Shown here: in pieces, positions 1-7,072 of the stretch
Numbering within the stretch: position 1 is the first letter of the stretch
How the letters are laid out: each line of letters starts with the position of its first letter
Assembly (NCBI GenBank): GCA_045616125.1
Contig: JAZLGC010000047.1
Coordinates: forward strand, 1-12,203
Direction: 5' to 3'
Length of the DNA: 12,203 nucleotides
Origin: Treponema_I sp045616125
GTDB taxonomy: Bacteria > Spirochaetota > Spirochaetia > Treponematales > Treponemataceae
Made by a program: the position numbers and the translations under genes
The notes under the pieces: generated by a model
What the model saw: only the letters and a program-made list of their open reading frames with translations
What the model was told of the DNA's origin: nothing
The model's database searches: none

Positions 1-86
1 AATCCGGTAGATTTGTGGACTTATGATGAGACACTGAATCAAGTTCAGTGTGACAATAAGCAACACTATTTACGAACATAGCCTTT
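1..86 (+). repeat. Dispersed REP-like repeat, copy A
   Basis: This stretch is nearly identical to 4811-4896, with roughly nine differences including one indel. Its core is a perfect 8-bp hairpin: ACACTGAA (31-38), loop TCAAG (39-43), TTCAGTGT (44-51), preceded by ATGAG and followed by GACAA. It ends just past the stop codon of the minus-strand cyclase gene. The left edge is cut by the window start, so the element may continue upstream. No T-run follows the hairpin on either strand, so it is not a typical intrinsic terminator. Confidence 0.8.
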
Positions 87-90
87 TGCA

Positions 91-3000
91 TTACCGGCCT
101 AATGTCCAGCCGGTCATGGGACCTTTGCCTTTTACTTCATATACAGCGCTTTCTTCAAAGGTTACTGAATCACCCAACTGTTCCTTTACGGCTTCTGTAA
201 CAAGAATTTTACCTGGGGTACACAGGTTCTGCATGCGGAATGCCACATTTACCGGGTCTCCCCACAAGTCGTAAATGAACTTTGAAGATCCGATTACCCC
301 GGCTACAACACTGCCGCAGTTTACGCCGATACGCATGGAGAAAGGTACCGGTGCCGTTTTGTTGTAATCATCAAGGGCATCGTACAGAGCTCGTGCAAAA
401 TAAATAATCTGGTGTACGTGATTCGGGTTTTCAACCGGCAAACCACAAACGGCCATATAGGAATCACCCATAGTTTTGATTTTTTCTACTCCAAAAAGCC
501 GGGCCTTTTCATCAAAGCGGGTAAACAGGTCGTTGAGGGCCGAAACCAGATCTTCAGGACTGATATTAGCCGTAATCTGAGTAAAACTTACGATATCCGC
601 AAACAGAATGGAAACCTGATCAAACTGCTGTGCTATTTTTCGAGAAGAATTTGCCTTTAACTGGTCTGCAATTGTTTTTGGCAGAATATTCAGCAATAAG
701 GTTTCTGACCGCTGCCGCTCATTTTCCAAATCGATGGTTTTTATCTGAACCATGGTTTCAAGTTGTTGTTGAATAACCTTATGCCGATGTTCCCGAAGAA
801 CATACACCGTGTACATGATACCAAGGAGAATCAGGAACATAATTACCCAGAATACCGGCGATTCATAGAATCGTGCTTTTTTTCGGATAAGAATGGTTGC
901 ATTTTCAGAACTCCAAAGACCGTCGCTGTTGGCAGTCTTTACCTTAAAACGATATTGACCCGGTTTCAGGTTTGTATAGGATACGGTACGTGCGGAAGTA
1001 GTTCGCGACCAGTTGTTGTCAAAACCTTCCAACTGATACTGGAACCGAAGTCCTTCACTTGAAATGTAACTGAGACCGGTATATTTGAATTCAATACGTT
1101 TTGACTGAGCCGGCAGGGTAATTGTTGATCCGTCAGTAAACGGAACGTTCACGTCATCTACCAGTACCGTTTCCAGGTGAACCAGAGGCAATGTAGTGTT
1201 GCTTTTGATTTTTACCGGATCATATACGGCAAAACCGTCTATAAGGGTAAACCAAAGCCGGCCGAGACTATCGGTCATGGAAAGGCTTGTAGAGGTTACA
1301 CCACCAGAACGGAGACCATCATTAGCATTGAAGAATTTCGGGTCAATGGTTTTTTCCGGGTCAGCAAGCATCTGGTTCATGCTTTCAAGGGAAACGCTGC
1401 TGATGCCCTTATTACTGGTCATCCAGACCGTATCGGTATAGTCAATCATCATCTGGAAAATGCTGTCCGTTCCCAAACCTTCTGCTGTAGAATAGTTGAA
1501 AAACGTGTTACCATCATAACGGCTAACGCCTGTACCGGTACAAATCCAGTAAATACCGGCAGCATCCTCCATAATTTTAAAAATTACGTTACCGGCTAAT
1601 CCGTCTTCAGTAGTAATAGAGCCGGTGTTTTTATAGTTTTCAAATATCGAAATACCGCCCCCATCGGTTCCTACCCACATCCGGCCCATGGCATCTTCAT
1701 ACAGAGCCATGACATAGTCATTGTGAAGCCCCTGTTCCCGGGTAATATTCTGTATGGTGCCGTCAGGTGCAATAACGCTGGCACCATTGGTCGTTCCTAC
1801 CCACAAACGGCCATTCCGGTCTTCAAGAGCTACACGGGTTTTGTTGCCGGCAAGGCCATCATCAGTAGTCCAGTAGGTAACGCCGTCTTTAGAATACCTG
1901 ATCTGCCCATAGGTATTGTAACAGCTGATAAGAAGATCGCCATTTCTGGCTGTTGCTATATGGCGGATACGGATATCCTTGCACATCCGGGTCAGTTCAT
2001 TTTCCACAGCATCATTTTTCCGGTCATAGCAATACAGACCGTTATCGGTACCTACCCAAACATTGCCATTAGAATCTTCAGCAATAGCATTTACGGTAAC
2101 ACCCAGATTCTGCATGCGGAATTTACCCATACTTAGTTTTTCAATGCCGCCACGGTCAGTTGCAAGCCAGATGTTACCTTCCCGGTCCTGTACAATACGG
2201 ATAACGTTCTGATCTGTAATACCTTGCTCCTTGGTGTATTTCAGGAATTCTCCGTCTTTGTACATCCAGGCACCGCCGTTGGTACCAAGTAATAGAGCGT
2301 TATTGTTATCCAGTGCAATATCGTTGATTGTCAGTTTTTCAAGACCGGAATTCCCGGCAAAAACGGAGATTTCTCCATTATCAAATTTATACAGTCCGTG
2401 GTTTGTAACACCAAAAAGCATGGCACCTTTGGCATCCTGGCCAATGGCGGTTATAGAATCGGAAGCAACTGCATCCAGCTGCCTGAATCGGGTAAAACGA
2501 CCGCTTGAGTAGCAGTAAAGCCCTCCTGACTTTACCGTTGAAAGCCAGATTCTCCCTGCCGTATCGCAGTACAGTTTAACAACCAGTCCCTGGTCATCGG
2601 CATATTCTGATAATCCAAGTGGATGTACAAAGTCTCCGTTCCGGGTCAGATATACAACGCCGCCTGCTGTTCCTATCCAGATATTACCGTTTTTGTCTTC
2701 GCAGATGTCACGGATTGAGTTATTGGGTAGTCCGTCATTGGTGGTATAAATGGTAATATCATCGCCATCTACCCGCACAATGCCTTCATCGTTACTGCCA
2801 ACCCATAAAATACCCTGAGAATCTTCATATACAGAACGAGCCGATACACAGTTGAAACCGGTTTTTGAATGGCGGTTCAGAATGGTGAATTCGTATCCGT
2901 CAAACCGTACAAGACCATCGTATGTACCAACATAGATGTACCCGTATCGGTCCTGAATAAGATCAGTAATGGTATTGCCCGGTAAACCATCACTGGCGGT

Positions 3001-3108
3001 CCAGATACGGCTTACATAATCGATAGGGAACACTTGTGCCCAAAGAGGCGTCAGAATAAAGAAAGAACAGAAACATAACTGTAACAGGTAACGGAGAAAC
3101 TTTTTCAT
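91..3108 (-). CDS. Periplasmic two-propeller sensor fused to class III adenylate cyclase
   Basis: The 1005-residue protein is predicted to make cAMP in response to a periplasmic signal. Residues 1-24 are a signal peptide (MKKFLRYLLQ start, LWA-Q cleavage). Residues ~30-630 hold 14 Reg_prop-type blades of the WVGT..GGL kind (near 60, 102, 144, 188, 232, 273, 314, 351, 392, 436, 478, 521, 562, 619), fitting two seven-bladed propellers. A Y_Y_Y domain (~665-742), a membrane helix (~751-770) and a coiled coil (~773-805) lead into the cyclase (~825-985). Metal-binding Asp838 (LFADIV) and Asp882 (KTMGDSY) are present, as are transition-state Asn954 and Arg958. Lys878 and Asp947 sit where adenylate cyclases select adenine; guanylate cyclases have Glu and Cys there. 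The input half matches the sensors of Bacteroides hybrid two-component systems, with cyclase replacing kinase. The start is fixed by the signal peptide; no Shine-Dalgarno is visible. The ligand is unknown. Confidence 0.93.
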   Translation of the reverse strand: MKKFLRYLLQLCFCSFFILTPLWAQVFPIDYVSRIWTASDGLPGNTITDLIQDRYGYIYVGTYDGLVRFDGYEFTILNRHSKTGFNCVSARSVYEDSQGILWVGSNDEGIVRVDGDDITIYTTNDGLPNNSIRDICEDKNGNIWIGTAGGVVYLTRNGDFVHPLGLSEYADDQGLVVKLYCDTAGRIWLSTVKSGGLYCYSSGRFTRFRQLDAVASDSITAIGQDAKGAMLFGVTNHGLYKFDNGEISVFAGNSGLEKLTINDIALDNNNALLLGTNGGAWMYKDGEFLKYTKEQGITDQNVIRIVQDREGNIWLATDRGGIEKLSMGKFRMQNLGVTVNAIAEDSNGNVWVGTDNGLYCYDRKNDAVENELTRMCKDIRIRHIATARNGDLLISCYNTYGQIRYSKDGVTYWTTDDGLAGNKTRVALEDRNGRLWVGTTNGASVIAPDGTIQNITREQGLHNDYVMALYEDAMGRMWVGTDGGGISIFENYKNTGSITTEDGLAGNVIFKIMEDAAGIYWICTGTGVSRYDGNTFFNYSTAEGLGTDSIFQMMIDYTDTVWMTSNKGISSVSLESMNQMLADPEKTIDPKFFNANDGLRSGGVTSTSLSMTDSLGRLWFTLIDGFAVYDPVKIKSNTTLPLVHLETVLVDDVNVPFTDGSTITLPAQSKRIEFKYTGLSYISSEGLRFQYQLEGFDNNWSRTTSARTVSYTNLKPGQYRFKVKTANSDGLWSSENATILIRKKARFYESPVFWVIMFLILLGIMYTVYVLREHRHKVIQQQLETMVQIKTIDLENERQRSETLLLNILPKTIADQLKANSSRKIAQQFDQVSILFADIVSFTQITANISPEDLVSALNDLFTRFDEKARLFGVEKIKTMGDSYMAVCGLPVENPNHVHQIIYFARALYDALDDYNKTAPVPFSMRIGVNCGSVVAGVIGSSKFIYDLWGDPVNVAFRMQNLCTPGKILVTEAVKEQLGDSVTFEESAVYEVKGKGPMTGWTLGR

Positions 3109-3114
3109 ATACTT

Positions 3115-3123
3115 AGTATACCA
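3115..3123 (-). promoter_or_regulatory. Extended -10 promoter abutting the cyclase start codon
   Basis: Read on the minus strand this is TGG-TATACT, an extended -10 (TGn) plus a 5/6 match to TATAAT. I see no convincing -35, which extended -10 promoters can lack. The expected start of transcription, about seven bases after the -10, falls on or beside the A of the ATG at 3108. With no Shine-Dalgarno present, the mRNA may be leaderless. This is inferred from sequence only. Confidence 0.4.
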
Positions 3124-3143
3124 AACATTTTGATAAAAGAGCC

Positions 3144-3172
3144 ATGACTAATAGGGCAATAAAGTATACAAT
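3144..3172 (+). promoter_or_regulatory. Candidate promoter for the NusG-II/Gx transporter operon
   Basis: ATGACT (3144-3149, 4/6 to TTGACA), a 17-bp spacer and TACAAT (3167-3172, 5/6 to TATAAT). Transcription would start near 3179, only one to three bases before the ATG at 3181, and no Shine-Dalgarno precedes that ATG. This is a second near-leaderless arrangement, back to back with the cyclase promoter. Confidence 0.4.
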
Positions 3173-3180
3173 GAACTATT

Positions 3181-3552
3181 ATGAAAATCGGTGATTATAT
3201 CGTATTGATACTGGGATGTGTTCTTGTAGCTGGAGTAACCTTCGGTGCTATTCAAAAAGGAACCAGCGGCGATGATTCCAATATGGCAATCATTACCTGC
3301 CGTGGAGAACAGTATCTGTATCCTCTTTCTAAAGATCAGACCATTACCATACAGGGAAATATTGGCGTTTCTGAGCTGGAAATCAAAAACGGGTCCATTT
3401 ATTTTACTTCATCCCCCTGTCGTGACCACATCTGTGAAAACATGGGGCATGCTGGTCCTGATACTGGGATTCACTTTATTGCCTGTCTTCCCAATGATGT
3501 AGTGGTGTATGTAAACGGAGATTCGCGTGAAACAGACGACATTGATTACTAA
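3181..3552 (+). CDS. NusG domain II-containing membrane-anchored protein
   Basis: A 123-residue protein. Residues 5-24 form one hydrophobic helix, an uncleaved anchor or signal. The rest is a small beta-rich extracytoplasmic domain of the NusG_II family (formerly DUF1312). The family signature is visible as SSPCRDHIC (Cys80, Cys85) and the later IACLPNDVVVYV (Cys102), matching the usual SPC..KIC ... IVCLPN.VVI pattern. Despite the name, the family has no known link to transcription elongation. The gene overlaps the next by 26 bp and is surely cotranscribed with it. The pairing of this family with Gx transporters recurs in bacteria. From memory it resembles the EetA/EetB pair of flavin-based extracellular electron transfer loci, though I cannot confirm orthology. 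Function here is unproven. Confidence 0.85.
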   Translation: MKIGDYIVLILGCVLVAGVTFGAIQKGTSGDDSNMAIITCRGEQYLYPLSKDQTITIQGNIGVSELEIKNGSIYFTSSPCRDHICENMGHAGPDTGIHFIACLPNDVVVYVNGDSRETDDIDY

Positions 3553-4615
3553 ACGGATAACTTTTCTGGCTGCTTTGTGCATGGCGCTGTCTCTGGTAGA
3601 ACTTGCCATTCCCAAACCGCTGCCTTTTATGCGGTTGGGGCTTGCAAACCTTCCCCTTATACTGGGGCTCGGTTTTCTTTCGACCGGACAGTTTTATGTG
3701 CTTGTTGTCCTAAAAATATGTTTGCAGGCGCTTGTGAGCGGTACCTTCTTTTCGTATGTGTTCCTGTTTTCCATTGGTGGAACCATGGCATCCGCCATTA
3801 CCATGCACCTGTTTTACCGCTGGTTTTCAAAAGGTATGACGTGTATCGGAATCAGCACTGCAGGTTCGCTGGCTAATGCCGGCGTACAGTATGCCCTTTC
3901 CCGGCTGGTTCTTTTTGGAGAAGGTGCAGCGTATATTGCACCACTGTTATTCGGATCTGCATTCATTACGGGAATTCTATTGGGTATTGTGGCAAATTAC
4001 AGTTTGAAACATTCCCTGTTCCTCGAACGATTTGCTGCCAGCGGTGACATAATTCCAGAGTCGACGGTTTTGCCCGATAACGTACAGACTCAAAAAGAAA
4101 TGACCATTTCCAGCAGGCTGCTTTCTATTGCCCGTCTTGCCGTATTTGCAGCAGGTATTATTGTTCTGTGTTTTGTAAAGAATACCTGGGTTGCTTTGGT
4201 ATGTATGCTTATAGCCTTTCTTGTTACATTTATTGTACGCCGGAAAAACGGCAAACGGGTACGCGTTATGCAAAGCGTTTTCATCTTTGCCAGTGTTCTG
4301 CTTTTTGCGCTGCTTGTTCCCGGTGGTAAAGTACTTTTTACCATCGGTTCCTGGCGTATAACCCTTGGTGCGCTGGAAAGCGGTATACGTCGCGGCAGTA
4401 TCCTGTTAGGCTCAGTATTCCTCAGTCAGCTGGCATTTTCAAAAGAGATACAGCTTCCAGGGCTTTTAGGTGAGCGGGTAGCAGATATTTTCTCGTATTT
4501 TGGAAAAATTACTGCTGCAGTGCCTAAAAAAACAGAAAAAATAAGAGGACGAAACCGGCTGAGAGACTATTTCAAATCAATTGACGCACACTTAATGCTG
4601 GTGTTTTTTAATTAG
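3527..4615 (+). CDS. Gx transporter family protein fused to EcfT/CbiQ-like membrane domain
   Basis: A 362-residue polytopic membrane protein starting at GTG, with Shine-Dalgarno ACGGAG (3515-3520) six bases upstream inside the preceding gene. Residues 1-~170 match the Gx transporter family (also annotated heptaprenyl diphosphate synthase component I), with the typical stretches RLGLANLPLILGL and SGTFFSYVFLFSIGG. This half resembles substrate-binding S components of ECF importers. A linker at ~171-195 leads to a second membrane half (~196-330) with LLVPGGKVLFTIGSWRITL and GIRRGSILLGSVFLSQLAF, which looks like part of the EcfT/CbiQ transmembrane component. The family alone is usually around 170 residues, so this is a fusion or a lineage-specific long form. 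No ATPase gene is adjacent. The substrate is unknown; quinone or flavin precursors are possibilities only. Confidence 0.8.
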   Translation: MKQTTLITKRITFLAALCMALSLVELAIPKPLPFMRLGLANLPLILGLGFLSTGQFYVLVVLKICLQALVSGTFFSYVFLFSIGGTMASAITMHLFYRWFSKGMTCIGISTAGSLANAGVQYALSRLVLFGEGAAYIAPLLFGSAFITGILLGIVANYSLKHSLFLERFAASGDIIPESTVLPDNVQTQKEMTISSRLLSIARLAVFAAGIIVLCFVKNTWVALVCMLIAFLVTFIVRRKNGKRVRVMQSVFIFASVLLFALLVPGGKVLFTIGSWRITLGALESGIRRGSILLGSVFLSQLAFSKEIQLPGLLGERVADIFSYFGKITAAVPKKTEKIRGRNRLRDYFKSIDAHLMLVFFN

Positions 4616-4633
4616 GTTCTATCTGTAAAAAGT

Positions 4634-4656
4634 GTTGCTGAATGCTACACAGCAAC
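4634..4656 (+). other. Hairpin downstream of the Gx transporter gene
   Basis: GTTGCTG (4634-4640) and CAGCAAC (4650-4656) form a perfect 7-bp stem around a 9-base loop, starting 18 bases after the stop codon at 4613-4615. No T-run follows, so it is not a standard terminator; it could be a 3' stabiliser or a processing site. The bases from here to 4694 include a purine-rich GGGAGGAGGGAC run (4684-4695) that looks like a ribosome binding site but precedes no credible ORF. Confidence 0.45.
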
Positions 4657-4694
4657 GAGAATTGAACAGAAATACCACAAATCGGGAGGAGGGA

Positions 4695-4808
4695 CAGTAC
4701 AGGCAAAAATTGTTGAAGCCCGGCGTTCATGCGGCAGCATGAACTATATATAGTTTCTACGCCGGGATTCACCAATAGCAACGCTAGCTAGCGGTTTTGC
4801 ATGTACTG
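4695..4808. other. Multi-branched inverted-repeat structure (possible ncRNA or mini-element)
   Basis: Outer arms CAGTACAGGCAAAA (4695-4708) and TTTTGCATGTACTG (4795-4808) pair at 13 of 14 positions. Inside, CCCGGCGT (4719-4726) pairs with ACGCCGGG (4759-4766), enclosing two more hairpins: TTCATGC-GGCA-GCATGAA (4726-4743) and the 14-bp palindrome AACTATATATAGTT (4742-4755). These two share the AA at 4742-4743. A further 12-bp perfect palindrome, CGCTAGCTAGCG, lies at 4782-4793. The dispersed repeat begins two bases after the right arm. No protein of meaningful length is encoded. It could be a structured RNA, a MITE-like element or a recombination site; I do not recognise a named family. Confidence 0.6.
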
Positions 4809-4810
4809 GC

Positions 4811-4896
4811 AATCCGGTAGATTTGTGGAATTATGATGAGACCCTGAAACCAGTTCAGGGTGACAATAAGCAACACTTTTTTACGGACATCGCCTT
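4811..4896 (+). repeat. Dispersed REP-like repeat, copy B
   Basis: Second copy of the element at 1-86, same orientation. The core hairpin is ACCCTGAA (4841-4848), loop ACCAG (4849-4853), TTCAGGGT (4854-4861), then GACAATAAGCAACACT. Compared with copy A, one stem position changed on both arms (A to C on the left, T to G on the right), so the 8-bp stem stays perfectly paired. The loop also differs at two positions. It sits between two convergent genes. Confidence 0.8.
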
Positions 4897-4930
4897 AATT
4901 AATACGGATTATTAAAAAGGTTGTTGCCGT

Positions 4931-4974
4931 AAAAAAAAGGGCTGTTCCATACTTTTGGAACAGCCCTTTTTTGT
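4931..4974. terminator. Bidirectional intrinsic terminator
   Basis: GGGCTGTTCC (4939-4948), loop ATACTTTT (4949-4956) and GGAACAGCCC (4957-4966) make a perfect 10-bp GC-rich stem. It is flanked by eight A on the left (4931-4938) and six T on the right (4967-4972), so it can stop transcripts from both sides. It ends about 16 bases from the stop codon of the minus-strand acyl-CoA synthetase and also lies downstream of the plus-strand transporter gene. Confidence 0.93.
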
Positions 4975-4989
4975 AACGATGATTATCGG

Positions 4990-6957
4990 TTAGTCTTTAA
5001 AAAGGTCAGAAATCTGGTCTTTATACAACTGATTAATGGTTGGCCTGATGATTTCCTGTTTTGCAGATAATTCAGAGCCAACGGTGAATGATTTAGGCAG
5101 CAGAGCGAACCGGAAAATCCGTTCGCAGGTTCTGAAACCGTTTTTAGCGTTAATAATACCGTCAATTTCACTCATGAACAGCTGCTGAATTTCCGGCGCC
5201 TGCAGAAGCTGTTCCCAGCTTTCGTTTGGAATACTGTTTTCTGCTGCATAAGCTTCAACATTTGCCTTATCTGCAACTAAAAGAGCAGCCAGGTATTTCT
5301 GGTCCTGCCCAAGCACAACAGCTGTTTCAATGAACTGGCTGCCGTTAAGAGCACTTTCCAGTGCCAGTGGTTCAACATTTTCACCACCCAGCAGTACGAT
5401 AGTATCTTTTGCACGGCCGGTAATTTTGATTTCACCATCATAACTGAACATACCTAAATCGCCGGTATTCAGCCATCCATCGTCATCAAGAATGGTTTTA
5501 GTCAGTTCAGGCTGTTTATAGTAGCCTTTCATAACCTGGTCCCCTCGTACATAGATAAGTCCCTGCTGTCCTGGTGGCAGCGGATCCATATTTACCGCAA
5601 CACCATTTTTCTCTGCAACAACACGAACTTCTGCGCAGGGAAGAATAGGACCAACAGAACCTGGACGGGCTTTGCGGTAGTCACGTACAGAAAGTACCGG
5701 GGCAGTTTCAGTCATACCATAGCCTTCAAGAATGTTGATTCCGGCAGTGCGGTAGAACAGGTCTGTCTGTTTCTGAAGAGCGCCACCACCAGAGATAGTG
5801 CATTTTACTTTGCCACCAAATTTACCGCGGATTTTCTTAAAGATAATGACATCGCCCAGTTTTGCCAGGGGCCAGAGGACGATAAACGGAATAAATGCAA
5901 TAACGGCATCAAGGAACCGGGACCGTTTTTTGAACTGACAAACCCGGCCAGTAAGATGTTCCCGTGCCCAGGTATAACCGTTTCCCCACCAGTTGAAGAA
6001 ACGGAACAAAGCATATGCAATACCACCCTGTTTTTTCATGGCACGTTTAACTCCGGTAGCCAGAGCTTCCCAAACGCGGGGAACGCCACAGATAAACTGA
6101 GGTTTGATAACTGCCATATCTGCAAGCATAACTGATCCAACCGGTTTAGAGTATGCAAGACCGCAATTAAGGGTTACGGCAATATACTGCATACAGCGTT
6201 CAAAAATATGCCATACCGGCAGAATGGAAAGCCACATGTCACCAACTTCTGAGGGCAGCAGGTTGTGAATAATTTCAAGCTGAGAGGTAAAATTCCGGTG
6301 GCTGAGCATTACTCCTTTTGGTACACCAGTGGTGCCGGAAGTAAAAATAAGGGTAGCAATGTCATCTCCCTCAGCATCATCCATAATTTTTTCAATATTG
6401 GTAATTATGGCAGAATCGGCTTTTACCATGGCTTTTCCTTCTTCAAGAAGAGGCCAGAAGGTTTGGAGTTTAAGCCCGGCATCTTTTGCTTTTGCACGGG
6501 TTTCTTCTTTTGGTTCATCAAAAAGCACAACTGTTTTCAGAAGTGGAACTTCTTCCGGTTTTTCAAGAACTTTCAGAAGCTGACGTTCGTTTTCAAAGAA
6601 AGAAATTTCACAGTCGGCAGCATTCAGAATAAAACGGATTTCAGATCCCATACTGTCGCAGCCACGGGGTACATCAGCTCCCCTAAGAGAAAGAACTGCC
6701 AGGTCAGTAATAAGCCATTCACGGCGGTTATCACTGATTAATCCCACATGACTGTCTTTTTTTACACCGAGGGTCTGTAAAACTGCGGCAAATGCAAGTA
6801 TTTCTGAATATACAGTTTGATAGGTAAAGTATTCGTATGTGCCCTGCTTATTTTTACTGGCCTGCGAACAGATATCTGGAATCCGCTGTGCACGCTGTCT
6901 GAAAAGCAGGGGGATTGTTTTAGGTAATGTTTTATCAACATCTGTAGGGAAACTCAT
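4990..6957 (-). CDS. Long-chain fatty acid-CoA ligase (AMP-forming)
   Basis: A 655-residue cytoplasmic or membrane-associated acyl-CoA synthetase of the FadD/ACSL type, which activates free fatty acids to acyl-CoA through an acyl-adenylate. Visible motifs: the AMP-binding P-loop TSGTTGVPKG (206-215), GYGMTET (412-418), WLNTGDLG with Asp500, and the hinge region KITGRAKDTI with Arg515. The usual C-terminal TPTLK catalytic-lysine motif is replaced by ELSAKQEIIR, so the expected lysine position reads as glutamate in my hand alignment. I chose the ATG at 6957 over one 13 codons upstream (6996) because AGGAG lies eight bases before it and MSFPTDVDKTLPKTIP is a natural family N-terminus. The gene is monocistronic, with its own promoter and the terminator at 4931-4974. 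Acyl-chain preference is unknown. Confidence 0.92.
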   Translation of the reverse strand: MSFPTDVDKTLPKTIPLLFRQRAQRIPDICSQASKNKQGTYEYFTYQTVYSEILAFAAVLQTLGVKKDSHVGLISDNRREWLITDLAVLSLRGADVPRGCDSMGSEIRFILNAADCEISFFENERQLLKVLEKPEEVPLLKTVVLFDEPKEETRAKAKDAGLKLQTFWPLLEEGKAMVKADSAIITNIEKIMDDAEGDDIATLIFTSGTTGVPKGVMLSHRNFTSQLEIIHNLLPSEVGDMWLSILPVWHIFERCMQYIAVTLNCGLAYSKPVGSVMLADMAVIKPQFICGVPRVWEALATGVKRAMKKQGGIAYALFRFFNWWGNGYTWAREHLTGRVCQFKKRSRFLDAVIAFIPFIVLWPLAKLGDVIIFKKIRGKFGGKVKCTISGGGALQKQTDLFYRTAGINILEGYGMTETAPVLSVRDYRKARPGSVGPILPCAEVRVVAEKNGVAVNMDPLPPGQQGLIYVRGDQVMKGYYKQPELTKTILDDDGWLNTGDLGMFSYDGEIKITGRAKDTIVLLGGENVEPLALESALNGSQFIETAVVLGQDQKYLAALLVADKANVEAYAAENSIPNESWEQLLQAPEIQQLFMSEIDGIINAKNGFRTCERIFRFALLPKSFTVGSELSAKQEIIRPTINQLYKDQISDLFKD

Positions 6958-7010
6958 GGTATGTACTCCTGAACTTTTTCGATGAATAAGTCTCATATCA
7001 TCGTGTCATT

Positions 7011-7038
7011 TTGACATTTTATATAAATTTGTCATTAT
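7011..7038 (+). promoter_or_regulatory. Candidate promoter for thiI
   Basis: A perfect TTGACA (7011-7016), a 16-bp spacer and a weak CATTAT (7033-7038, 4/6), with expected start near 7045. The -35 box is also the right arm of an inverted repeat, TGTCA-TTT-TGACA (7004-7016), that could be an operator; another TGTCA lies at 7030-7034. No good Shine-Dalgarno precedes the thiI ATG. Confidence 0.4.
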
Positions 7039-7044
7039 TTACAA
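7016..7044 (-). promoter_or_regulatory. Candidate promoter for the acyl-CoA synthetase
   Basis: On the minus strand: TTGTAA (7044-7039, 4/6), a 17-bp spacer, TAAAAT (7021-7016, 5/6). Transcription would start near 7009, giving a leader of about 52 bases that carries the AGGAG ribosome site. It overlaps almost entirely with the thiI promoter on the other strand. Confidence 0.45.
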
Positions 7045-7072
7045 GACTATCAGCTTTCTTTAGAATGCAGTT

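Noticed and set aside
1177..2136. Plus-strand frames inside the cyclase gene (1177-1599, 1723-2136)
   Set aside because: They are shadows of the repetitive propeller coding sequence; their translations resemble nothing and the minus-strand protein is intact throughout.
3527..3552. Frameshift joining the NusG-II and transporter genes
   Set aside because: The 26-bp overlap has a proper GTG start with a well-spaced Shine-Dalgarno, and both proteins are complete, so it is normal translational coupling.
4729..4791. Short ORF of 20 codons after the GGGAGGAGGG run
   Set aside because: The ribosome-site-like run lies more than 30 bases from the ATG, the peptide has no features, and the region is explained by inverted repeats.
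4695..4808. Integron attC site, considered because some treponemes carry chromosomal integrons
   Set aside because: I could not find the paired RYYYAAC and GTTRRRY core sites at the ends, and the neighbouring genes are not cassette-like.
6958..6996. Longer start for the acyl-CoA synthetase
   Set aside because: The upstream ATG at 6996 has no Shine-Dalgarno, while the ATG at 6957 has AGGAG at ideal spacing and gives the usual family N-terminus.
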